Of a stretch of 64,000 nt of DNA, positions 50,785 to 59,142 are shown in pieces. Origin of the DNA: a virus; the IMG/VR virus record IMGVR_UViG_3300037487_000323, positions 1 through 64,000 of that record; one strand, 5' to 3'. The notes beneath the pieces were generated by a model. It was not told where the DNA came from. It saw only the letters and a list, made by a program, of their open reading frames with translations, and made no database searches. The translations under genes were made by a program, and so were the position numbers. How positions within the stretch are numbered: the stretch's first letter is position 1; each line of letters opens with the position of its first letter.

Positions 50785-51171
50785 TTACATTAAAACGTCT
50801 AATTCGTCATGCGTAGTTGCCGCTTCAATCAATGCTACTCTAGGAGCAACAGCAGCTTGGGCATCAGCAACAGCTTGTGGATCATACTTTAAAGGATCAC
50901 GAGCTTGTTCTTGAATAACTTGTTGGAAAGCAAATGAGGCATTAGAGATCATACCTGACTTACGTTCTTCTACGGTAATATCAAAAGTATCGTACACGAT
51001 TTCTACTGGTGTTTTAGTAATATCAAAAACGTGTGCTGTGTAACCTTGACGGTGTGGGATAATGGTAGGTCTTACTTCAATAGCATCTTTCCAGCCATCT
51101 TCATTAGCGGGTGGTAGAGTGTCCCAGACATCTGTGACTTCGTTGTTTTGTATTCTTACATGTAATGACAT
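50785..51171 (-). CDS. Probable tail fibre assembly/chaperone-like protein
   Basis: This encodes 128 residues. The N-terminus MSLHVRIQNNEVTDVWDTLP, then GYTAHVFDITKTPVEIVYDT, and the C-terminal helical, Ala-rich ending AAVAPRVALIEAATTHDELD resemble small proteins placed after fibre genes in many phages (DUF4376-like). It is the first gene after the third RCC1 propeller, where a fibre chaperone is expected. The role is inferred from position. Confidence 0.6.
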   Translation of the reverse strand: MSLHVRIQNNEVTDVWDTLPPANEDGWKDAIEVRPTIIPHRQGYTAHVFDITKTPVEIVYDTFDITVEERKSGMISNASFAFQQVIQEQARDPLKYDPQAVADAQAAVAPRVALIEAATTHDELDVLM

Positions 51172-51197
51172 TTTGTTTCCTTTTGTTTGTGTGTGAA

Positions 51198-52409
51198 TTA
51201 TGCTGATATGGCTAATGTGCTTTGACGGCCTCCAGCTACCTTAGACCAAGTGGTTAATGAACCTACTTGTTTAGGGCTTGAGTAGTTAGTTATATTACCT
51301 AGACCTAACTGACCTTGAGCATTATATCCCCAAGACCAAAGTATATTATCGGTTTTAGTGGCTATGGTGTGGTAGGACCCTGCAGTGATGTTAAGCCAAG
51401 TGGTTAAACTACCCACTTGTTTAGGGCTTGAGTATCTGGTTGTAACACCTAGTCCTAACTGACCTTGAGCATTATATCCCCAAGACCATAATGTACCATC
51501 AGTTTTAGTGGCTAAGTTGTGGTAAACCCCTGCAGTGATCTTAAGCCATGTGGTTAATGAACCTACTTGTTTAGGGCTTGAGTAGTAAGTGGTATTACCT
51601 AAACCTAACTGACCATAATAATTATATCCCCAAGACCATAGCGTACCATCGGTTTTAGTGGCTATGGTGTGCGCTTGTCCTCCAGATACAATATACCAAG
51701 TAGTCAATGAACCAACTTGTTTAGGGCTTGAGTAGCCAGTTATATTACCTAAACCTAACTGACCTTGAGCATTTCTTCCCCAAGACCATAGCGTACCATC
51801 TGTTTTAGTGGCTATGGTGTGGAAGGACCCTGCAGTGATGTTAAGCCAAGTAGTTAGTGAACCTACTTGTTTAGGGCTTGAGTAGTTGGTAATATTACCT
51901 AGACCTAATTGACCATAAGGATTATATCCCCAAGACCATAGCGTACCATCGGTTTTAGTGGCTATGGTGTGGTAGAACCCTGCAGTGATGTTAGACCAAG
52001 TGGTTAAACTACCCACTTGTTTAGGGCTTGAGTAGTAAGTTCTATTACCTAAACCTAACTGACCATAATAATTATTTCCCCAAGACCATAGCGTACCATC
52101 GGTTTTAGTGGCTAAGGTGTGGTAGCCCCCTGCAGTGATTTTAAGCCATGTGGTTAAACTGCCAACTTGTTTAGGGCTTGAGTAGTTGGTAATATTACCT
52201 AGACCTAACTGACCATTAGTGTTTAGTCCCCAACTGTATAATCCACCAAAAGGAGCTAAATTACCAGCAGTAGGCCACTGACCTTGTTTGATCCAATACC
52301 CTGCTTGCTCCATTGTCCATATACCCGAAGCTGTACTTGATTGGTATGGGCCACTTGGTGTTACTGGGTTTACAGCAGTTATTACGCCCGCAGGGTATTT
52401 CGTTGACAT
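51198..52409 (-). CDS. RCC1-repeat seven-bladed propeller, tail-fibre/receptor-binding candidate (C)
   Basis: This encodes 403 residues. An N-terminal 60-residue anchor has the tail-protein motif ASGIWTMEQAGYWIKQGQWP. Seven RCC1 blades of 50 residues follow, each built as xNxxGQLGLG, NxTxYSSPKQVGSLTTW, xxITAGxxHTIATKTDG and TLWSWG, the last shortened. Seven blades close a propeller. Blades are near-identical except at fixed variable positions. One blade lacks the conserved Asn (VTTRY), and one has KTDN. It is paralogous to the genes at 54232 and 55387. It is likely displayed on the tail, with the variable loops binding host surface. Confidence 0.85.
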   Translation of the reverse strand: MSTKYPAGVITAVNPVTPSGPYQSSTASGIWTMEQAGYWIKQGQWPTAGNLAPFGGLYSWGLNTNGQLGLGNITNYSSPKQVGSLTTWLKITAGGYHTLATKTDGTLWSWGNNYYGQLGLGNRTYYSSPKQVGSLTTWSNITAGFYHTIATKTDGTLWSWGYNPYGQLGLGNITNYSSPKQVGSLTTWLNITAGSFHTIATKTDGTLWSWGRNAQGQLGLGNITGYSSPKQVGSLTTWYIVSGGQAHTIATKTDGTLWSWGYNYYGQLGLGNTTYYSSPKQVGSLTTWLKITAGVYHNLATKTDGTLWSWGYNAQGQLGLGVTTRYSSPKQVGSLTTWLNITAGSYHTIATKTDNILWSWGYNAQGQLGLGNITNYSSPKQVGSLTTWSKVAGGRQSTLAISA

Positions 52410-52411
52410 AT

Positions 52412-54163
52412 TTAGCCTTCTAGTCGTTCTTTGATCTTGTTAAATGGGGTTTCCCATGACCCAAACTCGGTCTGGCGAAATAAAGTCATACTATCATAAT
52501 AAGGTGTTTTCTCACCATCAAGTGCGTACAGGTAATAGCCCATAATAGGCAGGATAACCCAAGTAGGAATCCCCATAGCCGCTGATAAATGGCTTACCGA
52601 AGTACAACTACTTATTACTAAATCACAGCTCGCGATTGCTCTTTGAGTGTCTGTCCAACTATCTAATGGAACATTCTTAACCCATAGCGGAGCATCGCCA
52701 GCACCTTCGTCTTTTTGTAAGCTGATAAACTCATACTCTACAGAGGCATCTTTTACAGCCATAAACATCAGCTCGTAAGGAAACTTCTTGTTGTGATCTT
52801 CTTCGTACTTAGAGCTACCCTGCCACCTTAAGCCAATACGTTTCTTGTTACCTGCAATTACAGTAGGTCTATCTATATAGGGCTTACCTGAGATGTCATC
52901 CATTGTATACCCAAGTGGATAAGGCACTACCATAGCGTAAGTCCAGAAATCATGAAAGATGCCAAACTCTGCACCATGCTGAATAACAGCAGACACGCCC
53001 TCTATAGTAGAGAACAACTGAGCAAGCATACCTGTACAGGCTACAACCACTTTATTACCACGAGCCACTAAGTCTTTAGCATATCTTACTTGGTGTATCT
53101 GATCGCCTAGACCATGATCGCAGTATAATAAAATAGTACCCTTAGCTTTGCCGTCCCACTCTGGCATCGGTGTGTCAGGTCTTTTAGAGCCTATAATACC
53201 ACAGTACCGACCCCTATCCATTTGAGCGTAACCGTTTGCAATATCACCCTGTTTTAGTAAGTACCAGCTACGATTGTACGCAGCTCTGTGATCTGTAGGG
53301 CGTTCTTCGTTAAGCTTTTCTGATAATCTCCAGCCCTCTACAAAGTCACCAATCTTACCTGATGCAACCTGTAAATCTAAATCATCCAATTCAGGCATGG
53401 TGCGAGCATTGTCATTCCAGAACTCAGGCTGACAAAACTGATTATAGTGGTGTTTTAATACGTCTTTAGCATCATCGTTGTGTTGCTTTTCTAACTTAGT
53501 TTTAACATCGTGCATACCTGCATAACCATGCAAGTTTTCATCATCTTCCGATACAGTAGAACCGTCTATTGCATTGAAGTCATAAGCGAATGGAGCAAGA
53601 CCTAAGAACTCATGCACTCTTTCTAGTTGACCTTTAGGATCAGCAAGAAGATTATCGTACTCAACGAACAGCATAGATTCAGGATCGTACTCAAACCCAG
53701 ACTGTAACGATTGGTATGCGGCTTTTAAATGATCGGCTAATTGACCTGAGTAAATAAACTCATCAAGGTTTTCTGGTTTAGCAACTCTAACAAAAGAAGC
53801 CATACAATCAGGCACTGAACGAACTGTCGCAATCACTTTACAAGGACGATCTAAAACCTGAGTCATAGCCGCCATGATTTGTGGTATAGGCCAACCGCGT
53901 GATTTATCTATGATGACAGGCTTATCAGTGTCTTCGTAAAAGGCATCAATCATGCCACGCATAGTTTGTGCTAACTTGGTTCTCTTAGGATCATTCTCAT
54001 TTAAAAGACCAGCCGAATGCCAAGTATTTGCCAAACCATCAAGTGCATGAACTAACCCTGATGTAGTAGAAACATGAGTCTCTGGGTTTTGATTAAGAAT
54101 AGCTGCTAATACTGTACTTCCGCTACGAGGTATGCCTGATAAAAAATGTAAAGTCTTGTTCAT
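52412..54163 (-). CDS. Sulfotransferase-TPR-GT9-like glycosyltransferase fusion
   Basis: This encodes 583 residues. The N-terminal domain (1-190) is a PAPS-dependent sulfotransferase: 5'-phosphosulfate loop IPRSGSTVL (11-19), 3'-phosphate site TVRSVPDCMASF (113-124) and VEYDNLLADP (167-176). About 270-325 is TPR-like (YNRSWYLLKQGDIANGYAQM). The C-terminus (about 340-583) resembles GT9/heptosyltransferases: LLYCDHGLGDQIHQVRY and SCDLVISSCTSVSHLSAAMG. It could transfer both sugar and sulfate to a surface glycan or virion protein. It sits between two propeller genes; an APS-kinase-like gene lies about 1.6 kb further along the same transcript. Confidence 0.85.
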   Translation of the reverse strand: MNKTLHFLSGIPRSGSTVLAAILNQNPETHVSTTSGLVHALDGLANTWHSAGLLNENDPKRTKLAQTMRGMIDAFYEDTDKPVIIDKSRGWPIPQIMAAMTQVLDRPCKVIATVRSVPDCMASFVRVAKPENLDEFIYSGQLADHLKAAYQSLQSGFEYDPESMLFVEYDNLLADPKGQLERVHEFLGLAPFAYDFNAIDGSTVSEDDENLHGYAGMHDVKTKLEKQHNDDAKDVLKHHYNQFCQPEFWNDNARTMPELDDLDLQVASGKIGDFVEGWRLSEKLNEERPTDHRAAYNRSWYLLKQGDIANGYAQMDRGRYCGIIGSKRPDTPMPEWDGKAKGTILLYCDHGLGDQIHQVRYAKDLVARGNKVVVACTGMLAQLFSTIEGVSAVIQHGAEFGIFHDFWTYAMVVPYPLGYTMDDISGKPYIDRPTVIAGNKKRIGLRWQGSSKYEEDHNKKFPYELMFMAVKDASVEYEFISLQKDEGAGDAPLWVKNVPLDSWTDTQRAIASCDLVISSCTSVSHLSAAMGIPTWVILPIMGYYLYALDGEKTPYYDSMTLFRQTEFGSWETPFNKIKERLEG

Positions 54164-54175
54164 AAGTTTTATAAG

Positions 54176-54236
54176 TTTAGGGTTTGGGTTTTATGGGTGC
54201 AGTATATATCATAGCTTTTAGGGTTTGGGTTTTATG
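54176..54236. repeat. 20-base direct repeat between propeller B and the sulfotransferase gene
   Basis: TTTAGGGTTTGGGTTTTATG occurs at 54176-54195 and 54217-54236 (41-base period). The second copy covers the stop of the propeller gene. This is the only gap of note in the fibre locus and may mark a past insertion or rearrangement. Confidence 0.85.
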
Positions 54237-55374
54237 AGATTGCTATAGCTATGGTGTTGTAGCCCATTGCAGCGATTTTAAGCCATGTGGTTAATGAACC
54301 TACTTGTTTAGGGCTTGAGTAGAAAGTTGTATTACCTAGCCCTAACTGACCTTGAGGATTATATCCCCAAGACCATAACGTACCATCAGTCTTGGTGGCT
54401 ATGGTGTGGGTGTTTCCAGCCCCCAAAGCGTTCCAAGTAGTTAATGAACCTACTTGTTTAGGGCTTGAGTAGTTGGTAATATTACCTAGACCTAATTGAC
54501 CATTAGTGTTTAGTCCCCAAGACCATAATGTACCATCAGTCTTGGTGGCTATGGTGTGGTAGAACCCTGCAGTGATCTTAGACCAAGTAGTTAGTGAACC
54601 AACTTGTTTAGGGCTTGAGTAGTTGGTAATATTACCTAGACCTAATTGACCCTTATCGTTAGCACCCCAAGACCATAATGTACCATCAGTCTTGGTGGCT
54701 ATGGTGTGGTAAACCCCTGCAGTGATCTTAGACCAAGTGGTTAGTGAACCTACTTGTTTAGGGCTTGAGTATTTGGTTATATTACCTAGACCTAATTGAC
54801 CATAAGGATTATATCCCCAAGACCATAATGTACCATCGGTTTTAGTGGCTATGGTTTGGTAGAACCCTGCAGTGATGTTAAGCCAAGTGGTTAAACTGCC
54901 AACTTGTTTAGGGCTTGAGTAGTTGGTAATATTACCTAGACCTAACTGACCTTGAGTATTTTGCCCCCAAGACCATAATGTACCATCTGTTTTAGTGGCT
55001 ATGGTGTGGAAGAACCCTGCAGTGGTGTTAGACCAAGTGGTTAATGAACCTACTTGTTTAGGGCTTGAGTAGAAAGTTATATTACCTAGACCTAATTGAC
55101 CAAAGGGATTATATCCCCAAGACCATAATGTACCATCGGTTTTAGTGGCTATGGTTTGGTAATATCCTGCAGTGATCTTAGACCAAGTGGTTAAACTACC
55201 CACTTGTTTAGGGCTTGAGTAGTACGTTCTATTACCTAGACCTAACTGACCCTGAGAGTTACTCCCCCACGCATAAAGAAAAGGTAACCCTGTCCAAGTC
55301 CCCGCTGCGACTGCTTGCATTTGTGCTTGTTTTGTCCACATCCCTGAGTATTGGACGTATGGATATGTTGCCAT
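54232..55374 (-). CDS. RCC1-repeat seven-bladed propeller, tail-fibre/receptor-binding candidate (B)
   Basis: This encodes 380 residues. A short anchor (MATYPYVQYSGMWTKQAQMQ, then AVAAGTWTGLP) carries the GxW-Q-G-W tail motif; seven RCC1 blades follow with the same framework as propellers A and C. Variable positions take values such as SNSQ, YNPF, QNTQ, ANDK, LNTN at the blade start. Blade 6 shares its opening LNTNGQLGLGNITNY with blade 1 of propeller C, which suggests exchange of modules. Confidence 0.85.
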   Translation of the reverse strand: MATYPYVQYSGMWTKQAQMQAVAAGTWTGLPFLYAWGSNSQGQLGLGNRTYYSSPKQVGSLTTWSKITAGYYQTIATKTDGTLWSWGYNPFGQLGLGNITFYSSPKQVGSLTTWSNTTAGFFHTIATKTDGTLWSWGQNTQGQLGLGNITNYSSPKQVGSLTTWLNITAGFYQTIATKTDGTLWSWGYNPYGQLGLGNITKYSSPKQVGSLTTWSKITAGVYHTIATKTDGTLWSWGANDKGQLGLGNITNYSSPKQVGSLTTWSKITAGFYHTIATKTDGTLWSWGLNTNGQLGLGNITNYSSPKQVGSLTTWNALGAGNTHTIATKTDGTLWSWGYNPQGQLGLGNTTFYSSPKQVGSLTTWLKIAAMGYNTIAIAIS

Positions 55375-55386
55375 TGTATTTCTCCT

Positions 55387-56505
55387 TTATCCTAGGGCTA
55401 TTGTAAATTCATTACCTGTCGCAACAGTAAGCCAAGTAGTTAAACTACCTACCTGTTTAGGGCTTGAGTAGTGGGTAATATTACCTAGACCTAATTGACC
55501 AGAGTTATTTTGACCCCAAGACCATAGCGTACCATCGGTTTTAGTGGCTAGGGTGTGGTAGACCCCTGCAGTGATGTTAAGCCAAGTGGTTAAACTGCCA
55601 ACTTGTTTAGGACTTGAGTAGTTAGTTATATTACCTAGACCTAACTGACCGAAATTATTATTCCCCCAAGACCATAGCGTACCATCGGTTTTAGTGGCTA
55701 TGGTGTGGTAGCCCCCTGCAGTGATTTTAAGCCAAGTTGTTAAACTGCCAACTTGTTTAGGGCTTGAGTATTTGGTTATATTACCTAGACCTAATTGACC
55801 ATAATTATTATATCCCCAAGACCAAAGTGTACCATCTGTTTTAGTGGCTATGGTGTGGCCAATCCCACCTGCAATATTAAGCCAAGTGGTTAAACTACCC
55901 ACTTGTTTAGGGCTTGAGTAGTGAGTCCTATTGTTTAGTCCTAACTGACCTTGAGTATTATATCCCCAAGACCAAAGTGTACCATCTGTTTTAGTGGCTA
56001 AGGTGTGGACTTGTCCTCCAGATACATTATACCAAGTAGTCAATGAACCTACTTGTTTAGGGCTAGAGTAGTAAGTTGTATTACCTAGACCTAATTGACC
56101 ATAATAATTATTTCCCCAAGACCATAGCGTACCATCAGTCTTGGTTGCTGTGGTGTGTTGGCCCCCTGCAGTGATGTTAAGCCAAGTTGTTAAACTGCCA
56201 ACTTGCTTAGGGCTTGAGTACCAAGTTGTATTGCCTAGACCTAATTGACCGTTGTTATTATATCCCCAAGACCATAATGTACCATCTGTTTTAGTGGCTA
56301 AGGTGTGGCCAAACCCTGCAGTTATTTTAGACCAAGTAGTTAATGATCCAACTTGTTTAGGGCTTGAGTATGTAGTTCTATTATTTAGACCTAATTGACC
56401 ATAGGGATTATTTCCCCAAGATAACAAATTATATTGGATTGTAGGCGCAACCAAAGGATTAAAGAGTCCGGCTTGGACGGACCCTGCTAAATATCTTCTT
56501 GACAT
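55387..56505 (-). CDS. RCC1-repeat seven-bladed propeller, tail-fibre/receptor-binding candidate (A)
   Basis: This encodes 372 residues. The N-terminal anchor (MSRRYLAGSVQAGLFNPLVA) differs from those of B and C, so the three propellers may dock at different sites or compete. Seven blades share the common framework; two have NNR/T (LGLNNRT) where the others have LGLGN. The blade-start residues include NNPY, YNNN, NNYY, YNTQ, QNNS. Blade 3 shares NNYYGQLGLGN with blade 2 of propeller C. Confidence 0.85.
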   Translation of the reverse strand: MSRRYLAGSVQAGLFNPLVAPTIQYNLLSWGNNPYGQLGLNNRTTYSSPKQVGSLTTWSKITAGFGHTLATKTDGTLWSWGYNNNGQLGLGNTTWYSSPKQVGSLTTWLNITAGGQHTTATKTDGTLWSWGNNYYGQLGLGNTTYYSSPKQVGSLTTWYNVSGGQVHTLATKTDGTLWSWGYNTQGQLGLNNRTHYSSPKQVGSLTTWLNIAGGIGHTIATKTDGTLWSWGYNNYGQLGLGNITKYSSPKQVGSLTTWLKITAGGYHTIATKTDGTLWSWGNNNFGQLGLGNITNYSSPKQVGSLTTWLNITAGVYHTLATKTDGTLWSWGQNNSGQLGLGNITHYSSPKQVGSLTTWLTVATGNEFTIALG

Positions 56506-56515
56506 TTTAGCCTCC

Positions 56516-56887
56516 TTAAGAGAGTTGTTCCCAACTTGAAGTTACCACTAAGGCAGTAGATGTACCCGCAGTAGCACCAATAGATTGGTTCTCAAGCAAA
56601 TAAAATGTTGTTGTCTTGTCAACAATGATAAGCGAGGCGTTAGCAGGCACTGAGATAGTAGACGCAATAGGAAATGCTGTACCACCAAGAGCCGCTGCGC
56701 TATAGATGTTAATAGTGATGTTAGCCGCAGATGCTGAGGTGTTAGCCACTACGATTGAGTTCACTTTGAATGCAATACCGCTTGATGCTGCATTAGATGC
56801 TAATGAAGTAGCTGAAGTAGTTGTTAAGGAAACTGAAGACATGTTCCCATTAATTGTTGTTACGTTGACCAAATTTGGGTTTGCCAT
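56516..56887 (-). CDS. Small Ser/Thr-rich virion protein, unknown function
   Basis: This encodes 123 residues. The sequence is beta-rich (VNSIVVANTSASAANITINI, then PANASLIIVDKTTTFYLLEN) and resembles small phage surface or fibre-associated proteins with an immunoglobulin-like strand pattern. It lies just upstream of the three propeller genes on the same strand. No enzymatic motif. Confidence 0.6.
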   Translation of the reverse strand: MANPNLVNVTTINGNMSSVSLTTTSATSLASNAASSGIAFKVNSIVVANTSASAANITINIYSAAALGGTAFPIASTISVPANASLIIVDKTTTFYLLENQSIGATAGTSTALVVTSSWEQLS

Positions 56888-56896
56888 TAGTGTTCC

Positions 56897-57457
56897 TTAA
56901 GAGCCAAAGATAAGAGAGTATGCAATAGATTGTCCTTTAGAGACTCCACTAGCTGCTGGGGTAGAAGATACCCATGTTGTGCCGTTTGATGTAAGTATGT
57001 TACCTGAAGCACCAACAGCTGATAAATTTGTACCACCGTTTGCAACTGGCAAGATACCAGATACACCTGTAGTTAATGGTAGACCTGTTACATTAGTTGC
57101 AACAAAAGCTGCAGGTGTACCCAGACCGATAACATTACCCGACACATCTAAGTTAACAGACTTACCTGCAGGGTAGGTACAAAACACATCTTTAGTGCCT
57201 GTTGTAAACGCAACAGCTGCGCCACCATTACTGGAGGTTAATACTGTAGTTCTAGTTAAAAGCCCGGCACTAACTGTACCTATACCCACTTCCCATTCGG
57301 CTGTACCTGAGTTAGTTACACCGTAGTAAGTTGTATTAGTGTTACCTATTGCTGCTGAAAACCCTTGATACCCGCTTACTGCGCCTGTAAGTACAAGTGC
57401 GCCAGTACCTATAGATGTACTTACTTCCCGAACTCTATCTGCTAATACTAATGCCAT
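56897..57457 (-). CDS. Tail fibre-like structural protein
   Basis: This encodes 186 residues. The start LADRVREVSTSIGTGALVLT followed by GAVSGYQGFSAAIGN is a recurrent phage structural motif, and the C-terminal TTGVSGILPVANGGTNLSAV matches the repeat that links domains in many tail fibres. It is probably a fibre or baseplate-proximal component acting with the propellers. Confidence 0.7.
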   Translation of the reverse strand: MALVLADRVREVSTSIGTGALVLTGAVSGYQGFSAAIGNTNTTYYGVTNSGTAEWEVGIGTVSAGLLTRTTVLTSSNGGAAVAFTTGTKDVFCTYPAGKSVNLDVSGNVIGLGTPAAFVATNVTGLPLTTGVSGILPVANGGTNLSAVGASGNILTSNGTTWVSSTPAASGVSKGQSIAYSLIFGS

Positions 57458-57470
57458 TACGCTCTCCCGA

Positions 57471-57920
57471 CTATGCTAAACGCAGGATAGCACTTGTGCT
57501 GTCCGCTGTAGGGAATATTATTGAAAAAGTCCCTGTTGTAGATGTTTTATCTGAACCAAAGTCTAAGACAGCTACAGCAATATTACCTTGAGAGCTATTA
57601 TATATTAAAGCCCCCCGCGCTGTTATAGTAGCAGAAGGCCACGAGGCGTTAGTAAAAGATAAGAACGCTGTTGTGCCTGTAGAAGTAGGTGGGGTAGATA
57701 CTGTTAATGAAATGCCCCCAGCAGTATATCCCGCCCCCACTACTTCATCATATGTTGTATACGCCGCTGTAGTTGCATCTAGTGTTGCGATTGAACTGTA
57801 CAGCGCAATTTTAAACACATCTTGCGCTGTTGATGCGCGTATGACACCTACACCAAAGTTATGTACCCCATCGAATAGACCTACTTTAAATACAGTTGCC
57901 AAACCTTGTGTTATAGCCAT
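57471..57920 (-). CDS. Small virion structural protein, unknown function
   Basis: This encodes 149 residues, Thr/Ala/Gly-rich and beta-rich. DVFKIALYSSIATLDATTAA, then YTTYDEVVGAGYTAGGI, is a pattern seen in aquatic-phage tail-region proteins. It lies between the adaptor genes and the fibres, so a tail or fibre-base component is likely. Confidence 0.65.
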   Translation of the reverse strand: MAITQGLATVFKVGLFDGVHNFGVGVIRASTAQDVFKIALYSSIATLDATTAAYTTYDEVVGAGYTAGGISLTVSTPPTSTGTTAFLSFTNASWPSATITARGALIYNSSQGNIAVAVLDFGSDKTSTTGTFSIIFPTADSTSAILRLA

Positions 57921-57948
57921 TGTGGTACCTTATAGTAATATGTTTGTA

Positions 57949-58584
57949 TTAGGCAACAGGCAATCTAACTTGCCCATCACGATATGCTGTTCTGCGTTCT
58001 TTTCCATCACCCATTAACTTAAGCAACATCAAAGATTCTTGATACTTTTGTTCATAGTTAGCAATAATATCTGCTTCACCTTTTTGGTATACAGCGGCTT
58101 CTCGCAAAGAACCATACAGCAATACCGACTCAAAGTTATCCCCGACCCATGATGTACCAGCAGTCACAATAGACTCAGGGTAGTAATACTCGTGTAACTC
58201 AACTTGATATACTTGATCTGGTGTAGGGCCAAAGATTATCGTATCTGGATCAAACTGACCAAAGTATTTAGGTATCCCCTGACTATTAGGGTTAGGGTAA
58301 GCTTCTCGGATAAAGTTAACATCCTTATCTATTAAAAACTGCTGAGCACCTGTATTGTCAACAACAGCTAACGAGAAGGTTGCTAGGTAGTCATCAGGAA
58401 GCTGTAAATACTTTAACCCAGCGATAGTATTACTTAAGACGTTTCTACGTATAGCGGGTAGCTGAACAGTATTATAAATACGTTCTTCTGCAATATTAAC
58501 AAAGTTAGGTATGTTAGCTACAAAAGACTGTTCTGTAGTTTCTGCGTAGTTACATATTGCTGTGACCAGAGCCGCGTAATTCAT
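57949..58584 (-). CDS. Head-tail adaptor-like protein (SU10 adaptor family)
   Basis: This encodes 211 residues. YAALVTAICNYAETTEQSFV, then IPNFVNIAEERIYNTVQLPA and LPDDYLATFSLAV, resemble the adaptor proteins that sit under the portal in SU10-like podoviruses. YVARSx-type motifs are absent; the later YGSLREAAVYQKGEADIIAN is typical of the C-terminal helices. It would connect portal and nozzle. Confidence 0.75.
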   Translation of the reverse strand: MNYAALVTAICNYAETTEQSFVANIPNFVNIAEERIYNTVQLPAIRRNVLSNTIAGLKYLQLPDDYLATFSLAVVDNTGAQQFLIDKDVNFIREAYPNPNSQGIPKYFGQFDPDTIIFGPTPDQVYQVELHEYYYPESIVTAGTSWVGDNFESVLLYGSLREAAVYQKGEADIIANYEQKYQESLMLLKLMGDGKERRTAYRDGQVRLPVA

Positions 58585-58587
58585 AGG

Positions 58588-58743
58588 TTACGCCATTGGG
58601 CCGCGAGCTGTTACGCCTTTTGTTGCAGCGCCATTTCCACGGGTTTTAACACCTGTAGTCTTAATATCTTTTTGAGGATAGCCTGATGTGTTAGCAGCGG
58701 GTGCTGGTTTAATTTGTGGGTACTTATCGGTTAAATGTGACAT
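58588..58743 (-). CDS. 51-residue small phage protein (GAATKGxTARGPMA family)
   Basis: ATG 58743 follows AGAGG; the stop is TAA 58590-58588. The product MSHLTDKYPQIKPAPAANTS, then GVKTRGNGAATKGVTARGPM and A, ends with a motif I recognise from small tail-region proteins of many phages. It is basic and Gly-rich, probably unstructured alone. It sits between the zinc-ribbon gene and the adaptor gene. The function is unknown. Confidence 0.7.
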   Translation of the reverse strand: MSHLTDKYPQIKPAPAANTSGYPQKDIKTTGVKTRGNGAATKGVTARGPMA

Positions 58744-58752
58744 GGTTGCCTC

Positions 58753-59142
58753 TTAATTTGTTGTAACTGTTACTATACCTAACTGCCCTTTAGCAACTAG
58801 ATCGTTGGGTGTTAATACACTATCAAACTGACTAGAACCACCAACAGGGTTCCACCCCCATTGTATTTGTCTACTGCCTTCGCCCGGATTGCCGTTAGCG
58901 TTTAGCCCTGATGCTACATAACTGGTATCTCTACGTGGGTTACGTAAGGCCTGTGGATCACTAATCGGATACATACCAAGCTGTAATTGCGGTTGATCTG
59001 GCTCCCAACACGAAGGGCAAACTAGGATGTTAGTTATCTTAGTTTTTATTGTTAAGGGCTTTAAAGCCTTTAACAGGTACTCCATTCCGCAACGATCGCA
59101 TTGGGATATTGCAATTTTACCACGGGCATACTTAGAACTCAT
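58753..59142 (-). CDS. Zinc-ribbon virion-region protein, unknown function
   Basis: This encodes 129 residues. Two knuckles, CDRCG (C15/C18) and CPSCW (C42/C45), form a zinc ribbon; EPDQPQLQLGMYPISDPQAL follows, a pattern shared with phage proteins next to tail adaptors. The C-terminal half is Gly/Asn-rich. It overlaps the neighbouring adaptor gene (TAATG). Confidence 0.75.
   Translation of the reverse strand: MSSKYARGKIAISQCDRCGMEYLLKALKPLTIKTKITNILVCPSCWEPDQPQLQLGMYPISDPQALRNPRRDTSYVASGLNANGNPGEGSRQIQWGWNPVGGSSQFDSVLTPNDLVAKGQLGIVTVTTN

Noticed and set aside
51198-56505. Regular 150-base repeats as a CRISPR array or a diversity-generating retroelement target
   Set aside because: The repeats are in-frame RCC1 blades, with no spacers. 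No reverse transcriptase or template repeat is in the window, so recombination is the simpler reading.
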